The position numbers and the translations under genes were made by a program. The notes under the pieces are model-generated. The model had not been told where the DNA came from. It did no database searches and saw nothing but the letters and a program-made list of their open reading frames with translations. 29,800 bases of DNA from Methylococcaceae bacterium UBA6146 (GTDB taxonomy: Bacteria; Pseudomonadota; Gammaproteobacteria; Methylococcales; Methylomonadaceae), in NCBI GenBank assembly GCA_002422395.1, contig DIUY01000003.1, positions 1-29,800 on the forward strand, written 5' to 3'. Below, in pieces: positions 24,901-29,800 of this stretch (within the stretch, counting starts at the first letter, position 1; each line of letters opens with the position of its first letter).

Positions 24901-26459
24901 AGGGCCGGTTTTTCGATGCTGCTGGGCAAGACAAAATCGTTGGCCACGACATCAATGCCACTTTTGTTTTGGCAGGCAGACAAAAAGGTGTCGATGATTT
25001 CTTCAGGCACCAAGATTTTAAAACCAGAGCGGTGTGCGCTGCTGCCAAACTGCGCGGCAAGGTCAGCCCGCTCCAGCCATACTGGAGAAACCGGATATAA
25101 AACACCGTCAATACTAAGCCATAATTTTAAGGGTTGCTTTTCTTTGTCGAACACCCAGCCATAAATTTCGATATGTTCAATACGTTCAACATAGCCTCTG
25201 ATGGTGGTTTTCTTTTTGTAGGCGACAGCTTTAGCTTTGGCGCCAACGGTGGGCTGGGGCTTGTGGGCGGCGGTTTTTAAACTTGGCGTTTTGGCCTGGA
25301 CAGGCAATGCCATATCATTGGCGATGACGGCAATGCGCCCTGGGGTTTGGGTGGCCTGCTGAAAAAGGTCGGCAAACTCTTCGGAGATTTCAATGGTGAA
25401 ACCGGAGCGGATAAAACCATTGCCGAACCGTGCTGCGACATCGGGGCGGTCCAGCCAAACGGTGTCGATGGGGTAGGGGTCGCCGTCAATCTGGAGCGAA
25501 AGGCCCACGTCGTCGTTGTCCTCGTCAATAACCCAGCCGCGAACTTGAAGTTGCCCAATATGCTCGATACCGCCATAAACGCTGGTTTCCTCCTGTCCGT
25601 CAATGGCATCGGCTGATGCGGGGTCTTGGTTTTCATCCGCCCCAAAAACTGGGCTAGGGGTGTTGGCGTCGGTTTTTAGGCTTGGCGTCTTGGCACGGTT
25701 GGGCAGCGTGACCTCATTGGCGATGACGGCAATGCGCCCTGGGGTTTGGGCGGCCTGCTGAAAAAGTTCGGCAAGCTTTTCGGGGATTTCAATGGTGAAG
25801 CCGGAGCGGATAAAGCCATTGCCGAATTGGGCGGCGACATCGGGGCGGTCCAGCCAAACGGTGTCGATGGGGTAGGGGTCGCCGTCAATCTGGAGCGCAA
25901 GGCCCACGTCGTCGTTGTCCTCGTCAATAACCCAGCCATGGATTTGGTATTGGTGGATTTCTTCGATGCAGCCATTGACGCTGGTTTCCTCCTGTCCGTC
26001 AATGGCATCGGCTGATGCGGGGTCTTGGTTTTCATCCGCCCCAAAAACTGGGCTAGGGGTGTTGGCGTCGGTTTTTAGGCTTGGCGTCTTGGCACGGTTG
26101 GGCAGCGTGACCTCATTGGCGATGACGGCAATGCGCCCTGGGGTTTGGGCGGCCTGCTGAAAAAGTTCGGCAAGCTTTTCGGGGATTTCAATGGTGAAGC
26201 CGGAGCGGATAAAGCCATTGCCGAATTGGGCGGCGACATCGGGGCGGTCTAGCCAGAGAGTGTCAACGGGGTATGAAACGGAGTCAATCTGAAGAAAGAG
26301 CTTTAAGTCGCTTTTTAATTCGTTTTTGGTTTGGTCAATAACCCAACCATGAATTTGCTGGTCATAAATTTGCTCAACAAACCCTTTGATGGTGCTTTTT
26401 TTCTTGTTGGTTGGCTTGCTTTCTGACGAAACACGCATGGATGAAAATATTTTCTTCAT
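21924..26459 (-). CDS. Giant protein: four repeat modules, TPR-like segment, two GT4-like glycosyltransferase domains
   Basis: This 1511-residue cytoplasmic protein has four related modules (about 25-120, 161-253, 294-386, 420-512), each with the pattern G-x-V/I-E-x-I...GWV-x-D...L-x-IDG...W-L-x-R-x-D-x-A-A-x-FG...R-SGF-x-I...I-x-V-x-AN-x-x-LP. Linkers between the first three are rich in Pro/Ala/Asp/Glu. A TPR-like helical stretch (585-650) follows, then a first GT-B domain (about 753-1105, with FYGSGTMAHNSDF and KWFEAACLGLPSV) and a second (about 1128-1505, with NVFFPPQSIGGATRV, HVGGMAEHKG and the E-x7-E motif PESYGLVTREAAACG). Two linkages may be made by one chain. Modules 1-3 are nearly identical in DNA, pointing to recent duplication. 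GGAA precedes the ATG. Confidence 0.85.
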   Translation of the reverse strand: MKKIFSSMRVSSESKPTNKKKSTIKGFVEQIYDQQIHGWVIDQTKNELKSDLKLFLQIDSVSYPVDTLWLDRPDVAAQFGNGFIRSGFTIEIPEKLAELFQQAAQTPGRIAVIANEVTLPNRAKTPSLKTDANTPSPVFGADENQDPASADAIDGQEETSVNGCIEEIHQYQIHGWVIDEDNDDVGLALQIDGDPYPIDTVWLDRPDVAAQFGNGFIRSGFTIEIPEKLAELFQQAAQTPGRIAVIANEVTLPNRAKTPSLKTDANTPSPVFGADENQDPASADAIDGQEETSVYGGIEHIGQLQVRGWVIDEDNDDVGLSLQIDGDPYPIDTVWLDRPDVAARFGNGFIRSGFTIEISEEFADLFQQATQTPGRIAVIANDMALPVQAKTPSLKTAAHKPQPTVGAKAKAVAYKKKTTIRGYVERIEHIEIYGWVFDKEKQPLKLWLSIDGVLYPVSPVWLERADLAAQFGSSAHRSGFKILVPEEIIDTFLSACQNKSGIDVVANDFVLPSSIEKPALKAKEADTELEPVPNDKSKVFSFKKLVDINAKFGIDLTANDFNNLLAGRVSYPLRISTNDTTNANHYLELAKNKLISHDVEAARTFLKICLAFEKRAEVLELLGNTYFEQRDYETAAAHYKEAVINKGIVSRWWFSNLENCKKLSSDPKFVIESIVNGIEKNPEINFIYDPLDNLIHQYWMKQQGTLEVLAIVNKRDSLIAKMAEVSSFIYTTYLRVYGVSKNPDTIGSCNLNRILIVGDMHIPQCIRYRIDQKVEQLERAGKKVTTISWTDLAKEQNALAFHDVVIFYRVPAEPAVLKAIAQVNATGKLSLYEIDDLLFDTAYPPAIETYGGYLDLNLYNHILKGMASFNAAARYCRFGIASTQLLADKLQDIVFGKQCFVHRNGIDSLNTFKHKPLDTGKTTVDIFYGSGTMAHNSDFIDLALPALDRILAEFPQTNLMIAGYLKLPSAFLKRYENRIKQMPPVKSIRTYWSLLERADINLAVLHDDDINGCKSELKWFEAACLGLPSVMSSTANYRDVIKQGEDGLLASTAEDWYQHLKSLVENPEQRHAMAAKALARTQSEYSIDALSINIDTVLAQALSAAQPVNQTKRKKIALVNVFFPPQSIGGATRVIADNFDLLQKSYQDKFELSVFTSDSDHKPPYQMSVYNHQQARVYRSTILWREHMDWHCSDDKMGELFSEYLAVEQPELIHFHCIQRLTCAVVEAAIKAKIPYIVTVHDAWWISDYQFLVDADNTVYPEGHPDPYEAYTPPSHVSFIESMERILYLKILLHSAYKVLTVSNCFANIYRKNDITQIQVNKNGISESIAWQPKDTAYTDKVVCGHVGGMAEHKGYFLLKKAVTALQPKNIEMLIVDHSQDEGYQLQSYWGKVPVTFIGRLSQTRVVDLYRQIDVLMAPSTWPESYGLVTREAAACGCWVVASNMGGIGEDVLEGQSGFVVEPTLQALTDCLQKINNNPAQFKALANPPKLRRVAEQVQELADIYSTQDTQ
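25581..26249 (-). repeat. 270-base perfect direct repeat, 399-base period, inside the giant glycosyltransferase gene
   Basis: Bases 25581-25850 and 25980-26249 appear identical on base-by-base comparison. The same 399-base spacing continues to a third, slightly diverged unit: 25851-25938 matches 25452-25539 with one difference seen in the checked stretch. Each unit encodes 133 residues (module plus linker). The repeat preserves the reading frame, so copy number could change without a frameshift. Confidence 0.92.
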
Positions 26460-26498
26460 TTTTTATTCCGCATAAATTAAAAGATTTTGTAACAAAAA

Positions 26499-29108
26499 TT
26501 ACTGGCAATTTTCTCTGAACTTTTCAAACTGGCGGTTGATATTTGCTGGGGAGTTATGCCACTCCAATGGCATCAATAATTCGCCAATGCCTGATTCTTT
26601 GGCTCGTCTCGCTATTGCGCCAATATCAAAGGCAAATAGCGGTAGGTTGGCCAGCAAAGCCAACGAAAAGGTGTAGCTGTAAGTTTCCGGCCAGATTGAG
26701 GGCAGCCAGACCACATGGGGATTTAAAGCGGTCAATTTAGTTAGGGCTTCGTATTCCTGATATTTGCCGGTTACAGTGATTCCGGCCTCTTCCATTAGCT
26801 TGTCATCCATTGTGTATCCCATCACAATAAACTCAATAGGGAGATTGTTTTGCCGCGCATGTTTCGCGCAAGAAATAATAACATGAAAGCCTTTTAGCTT
26901 GCCAATAGCCCCTATAATCACCACCCTAAGCTTTTCTTCCAGTTGGAGCAGCGGTTTTACCGGATGATAGGCCAGCGGGTTAATGTCTTCATGGGGTTCT
27001 ACGGTAAAGGTAAGCTTTGGAAAATAATTGGCCAGCCGGTCTGCCATATCCTGATCGGGCACTAATATCCGGTTGGCTATTGACAGTTCGCGTTCATGCA
27101 AAGAACGCCACGCGCCTATATCGTAAACGTTAAAGTCAGAGCCGCGTTCCGCCAAGCAGCGGTCACATCCCGCATCGGACGGCTCGCCACAATAAAGGCC
27201 GTTTTCATCGGCCAGATTGATGCGCGGACAGATCACTTTATAGTCATGAAGGTTGGCTTCCCAATGGACATTCAATAGGTTGACCAGTTGGCTGATATAG
27301 GCAGGCGCTTCGGGCGCGAAATCAACCAAGCTATGGGTGTGGATTTCAGTGATTCCCAGGGTCTCTAGCGCGGCTTTTAAAACGGGTATGTCAGCCAGGA
27401 TAAAGGGGTTGATGTTAGGGAGCGAACGGATCGCCGGGTGGCCAAGAATGACTTGGCAAAGCGGCCCTGCCATAGGGCGCAGGGTAAAAACGCCATAGCC
27501 CTGTTGGCTAAGTGCCAGAATGTCTTCCTGGACGCGCCGCTCCGAACCGCCCCCTCGGTTGTGGCTGACGATAAGCACATTTTTTTCTTTCCGCATACGC
27601 TGTATTCTTGCCGCATCCAAGCGGTAGCGCGCCTCTTTTAATGGATCTAGGCGGATGAAGTCATCGACATCTTTTGCATAACGCGGATGGCGTTTATGCA
27701 ATATTTTCAGTGCATCCTGGACGCGCTTTGCCCGTTCACCCTGAAAAGAGGCCGAACCGAAATGGCGCACATAAATGTCAGCGGCAATTAGGTTGCGCCA
27801 GCCTTTTTTAATGGCTTTTTGGCAGAAATCGTTTTCCTCGCCGTAGCCTTTGCCGAACGCATGTTCATCAAATAGCCCGACCGCCTCCAGGCAAGCACGC
27901 TTGATGTACATGCAAAAACCCACGCCGGTTGGCGCTTCCACGGCCACCCCGGCGTTGACTGTCGCTGCCAAGGCATTGATTTCAGGGTAACTGAGTTCCA
28001 ATGGGTAAGGGTTGTCACTTAAGAAATGTGGGTAACTGCATATTGTGGCATTGTTGGAAAGCGGTGTGACCGTGCCGGTGTGCAAGTCACGGTTAGCCAC
28101 GTTGTTTAATTTATCTAGCCAGTCGTCATAGACTTCAGTGTCCGAATTGAGCAGCACGATATGGCGGTTTTTGTGCAAGGCCATGCCACGGTTTACCGTG
28201 TGGATAAAACCACGGTTTTCAGTGTTCTCCAGTAAAGTGAACAAGCCTAGCCCCGCCAGCCTTTTCAGATCGGCTGTTAATTCATCATCCGGGCTGCTAT
28301 CGTTAATGACAATTAGCTCAAATGGCACTTGATAATGGCCGGTGAGCACACTGAGCAAACAGCGCAAAGTTTCGACACGGGCCTTGTATACAGGGACTAT
28401 AACGTCTATTTGGGCGCTTTCTATGTTGGCGCGGCGGGTGAGCTGGCTCCAAGAACCTTCGTCAGGCAGTGCCAGTGGCGGGAGTTCACAAGCGTCCATC
28501 TCCGAGGTGATATTGCTGCCATGGACGGGCAATATGCTTCGTCCTTCTAGGCGGCCAAAGAGCAAATAGTGCAGCAGCGGGTTAATGCGCTCCTCCGCTA
28601 CATCAGGGTAAGTGCGCAGATAATAGGTGCCGTCAAATTGCGGACAGGGCGAGCGGCCTTCCAAACCGCCCCAGCGTAGGTAATGGATTAGGGGGTCTTG
28701 GCCAGAGCGGTTGACATCTTTGTTGTTGGCCAGATAGAAGCCGACATCAAACCAAGGGCTGGGGGAGATTTTTCGGTATCGGCCCACATAAGCATAATGT
28801 AATAAGGCATTGACCCGTTTTTTGGGTTTTGGCAGTTGGGTTCGGTAATAGGCGGGGTCAAAAAACAGCATGGGCTGACGGCCTTCTTTATCACCATAAT
28901 AAACATAGTGGCGTAGGGGCGGCATCCCCGACAGCGCAATATCAGAATTAGTCTCAAGATAGTAATGCTGATCAAAAATACCTTGGCGTTTAACTAGCTG
29001 GAGAACTAAGGGCTTATAGATAATTCGAAGGCCTAGAATCTTTATGATTCTGAGCATCCCAAGCAACGCCTCGCCACGCCATGCTTTTATCTTCGGGGGT
29101 AAACGCAT
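26499..29108 (-). CDS. Bifunctional glycosyltransferase: GT2 plus GT4-like domain with N-terminal repeats
   Basis: This 869-residue protein begins with a membrane-associating basic/hydrophobic segment (about 10-42) and four repeats of about 36 residues (44-79, 82-115, 118-152, 156-190) with the pattern FD-x-x-YYL...D-x-x...PL-x-HY-x-x-x-G-x-x-EGR-x-P, common in front of polysaccharide GT2 enzymes. The GT2 domain (about 233-480) shows IDVIVPVYKA, VINDSSPDD and the metal-binding LLNSDTEV (319-326), then GVGFCMYIKR and FGKGYGEENDFC. A GT4-like domain (about 525-860) has VLIVSHNRGGGSERR and the E-x7-E-like WPETYSYTFSLALL. It is the first visible gene of the glycan cluster, 39 bases before the next. 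AGGA precedes the ATG. Confidence 0.88.
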   Translation of the reverse strand: MRLPPKIKAWRGEALLGMLRIIKILGLRIIYKPLVLQLVKRQGIFDQHYYLETNSDIALSGMPPLRHYVYYGDKEGRQPMLFFDPAYYRTQLPKPKKRVNALLHYAYVGRYRKISPSPWFDVGFYLANNKDVNRSGQDPLIHYLRWGGLEGRSPCPQFDGTYYLRTYPDVAEERINPLLHYLLFGRLEGRSILPVHGSNITSEMDACELPPLALPDEGSWSQLTRRANIESAQIDVIVPVYKARVETLRCLLSVLTGHYQVPFELIVINDSSPDDELTADLKRLAGLGLFTLLENTENRGFIHTVNRGMALHKNRHIVLLNSDTEVYDDWLDKLNNVANRDLHTGTVTPLSNNATICSYPHFLSDNPYPLELSYPEINALAATVNAGVAVEAPTGVGFCMYIKRACLEAVGLFDEHAFGKGYGEENDFCQKAIKKGWRNLIAADIYVRHFGSASFQGERAKRVQDALKILHKRHPRYAKDVDDFIRLDPLKEARYRLDAARIQRMRKEKNVLIVSHNRGGGSERRVQEDILALSQQGYGVFTLRPMAGPLCQVILGHPAIRSLPNINPFILADIPVLKAALETLGITEIHTHSLVDFAPEAPAYISQLVNLLNVHWEANLHDYKVICPRINLADENGLYCGEPSDAGCDRCLAERGSDFNVYDIGAWRSLHERELSIANRILVPDQDMADRLANYFPKLTFTVEPHEDINPLAYHPVKPLLQLEEKLRVVIIGAIGKLKGFHVIISCAKHARQNNLPIEFIVMGYTMDDKLMEEAGITVTGKYQEYEALTKLTALNPHVVWLPSIWPETYSYTFSLALLANLPLFAFDIGAIARRAKESGIGELLMPLEWHNSPANINRQFEKFRENCQ

Positions 29109-29243
29109 TTTATTATCCTAAATATGCAATGTCAGTTGGTTAACGGGGGCTGTTTATCCTAAGGGGTTGACCAATGAGGATTTGTCAAGCCGATACCGTT
29201 ATTGCCATGGCTTAGCGATGCCTTTGAAAACAAACGCCAGTTT

Positions 29244-29283
29244 TGCCTTATTTTTTTAGTGCCGTAAGGCATTTTCTTTTTTT
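29244..29283 (+). terminator. Terminator-like hairpin, plus strand, with no gene in front
   Basis: TGCCTTA (29244-29250) pairs with TAAGGCA (29265-29271), followed by TTTTCTTTTTTT (29272-29283). The loop is 14 bases. The T-run direction is plus, opposite to the adjacent glycosyltransferase gene, so it could end an antisense or small RNA, or be chance in AT-rich DNA. Confidence 0.45.
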
Positions 29284-29659
29284 GGGGCATTTAAGTTGTG
29301 TGAGGGGCAATGGCAAACGGAATGGCATGCATAATATGATGATAATAGTGTAATAGGGTTAAAAATACGTCAAATATGATAATTGGTTATCACTATAAAT
29401 TTTAATCGGGTGTCGGGCAAACCTTTTGGCCAGTTGTACCGTAAAGGCTAGTGAATGCCATGGTTTACCGATTGCGGTAGTGGTCGGTTTGTAGTTGAGG
29501 CTGTTTGGGTTGGTGGCTGCGGAATCTGAAAGGCCTGGCAGCCGTGCCATTTTTACCAATACCCCATTTTTTAGGCTGCGGGCAATTCAAAAACAGTCCA
29601 AGCTTAACTATTATCCCGATTTGCCAAGTGATTATGAATACGTTTTTCGGTATCAAACG

Positions 29660-29704
29660 GCTGCGCGTCCTTCAGCCTCTGGGGCGCAAGTAAGGACGGG
29701 CAGC
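29660..29704. repeat. Palindromic intergenic element, right edge
   Basis: GCTGC-G-CGTCCTT (29660-29672) pairs with AAGGACG-G-GCAGC (29692-29704), leaving a single G-G mismatch and a 19-base loop. The core CTGC-n-CGTCCT / AGGACG-n-GCAG is the same as at 16666-16692, and its right part read in reverse (CCGTCCTTACTTGCG) is nearly the same as 11277-11292. Confidence 0.65.
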
Positions 29705-29800
29705 TGTAGCCCTAAAACTGTTGAGTATGTGCTTATGTGTGCCCCCCCTTGTAGGTCTAATTCAAAATCACCCTTGCGCCGAGGGCCATCTGGTAGATCA

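Larger units (their letters stand above)
29109..29800. other. Long intergenic region upstream of the glycan cluster
   Basis: About 690 bases show no credible gene. The first 60 bases hold the ribosome site of the glycosyltransferase. Around 29320-29400 the sequence is strongly AT-rich and probably contains promoters for the minus-strand cluster and perhaps for a plus-strand gene beyond the window. A plus-strand terminator-like hairpin lies at 29244-29283 and a palindromic repeat at 29660-29704. Open frames of 60-66 codons on both strands lack ribosome sites and family features. A minus-strand frame is open from the right edge to 29653 but runs through the palindrome and is unconvincing. Confidence 0.5.

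Noticed and set aside
25277..26044. Two similar 122-codon frames in another phase of the giant glycosyltransferase gene
   Set aside because: They are shadows of the duplicated module DNA and have the Pro/Arg/Ser-rich composition expected of an out-of-phase reading.
29472..29483. ops/RfaH-like GCGGTAG near the right edge
   Set aside because: Only the GCGGTAG core matches, the rest of the ops consensus is absent, and the adjacent glycan cluster is on the other strand.
29653..29799. Minus-strand frame open from the right window edge
   Set aside because: It is open for only about 49 codons, runs through the palindromic repeat, and the residues show no recognisable family.

Overview
The window looks like chromosomal DNA of a gammaproteobacterium. 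Zur-type Fur regulator, Hsp33, TonB-ExbB-ExbD, a RegB/RegA redox system and KpsM/KpsT-type capsule export all fit that group. A Methylococcales-type methanotroph is my best guess from the gene mix, but nothing in the window (no methane or methanol oxidation gene) proves it. Gene density is high, and no phage, tRNA, rRNA, CRISPR array or transposase was found.

Layout, left to right. (1) 1-1546, minus strand: permease, ATPase and the first 25 codons of a third gene of a group-2-type capsular polysaccharide ABC exporter, joined by ATGA overlaps. (2) 1928-3854, minus strand: tonB-exbB-exbD energy transduction operon. (3) 4036-12551: housekeeping and stress genes, namely a BamE/SmpA-like lipoprotein, an FAD-dependent dehydrogenase, regB-regA, msrA, hslO with an overlapping lipoprotein gene, a glycine-zipper lipoprotein, zur and a PilZ protein. 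(4) 12738-16569: divergent phoD-type phosphatase and an atypical pyruvate kinase that lacks the C-terminal domain. (5) 16760-29108, minus strand: a surface-glycan locus with a two-domain (GT2 + GT4-like) glycosyltransferase, a 1511-residue protein with four N-terminal repeat modules, a TPR-like segment and two GT4-like domains, three consecutive sulfotransferases and a secreted glycoside-hydrolase-like protein. (6) 29109-29800: about 690 bases without a convincing gene.

How they fit together. The right-hand cluster reads as a unit for building and sulfating a surface polysaccharide or glycoconjugate; the exporter at the left edge could move such a polymer, although about 15 kb of unrelated genes lie between them. 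RegB/RegA, MsrA and Hsp33 form a redox/oxidative-damage neighbourhood.

Main points for a second look: a strong plus-strand terminator between regB and msrA with no gene in front of it, preceded by a RegA-box-like palindrome (candidate redox-controlled small RNA); a 270-base perfect direct repeat with a 399-base period inside the giant glycosyltransferase gene; three adjacent, divergent sulfotransferases; a pyruvate kinase-like enzyme with catalytic residues but no allosteric domain; and three intergenic elements sharing palindromic sequence blocks (a possible dispersed repeat family).
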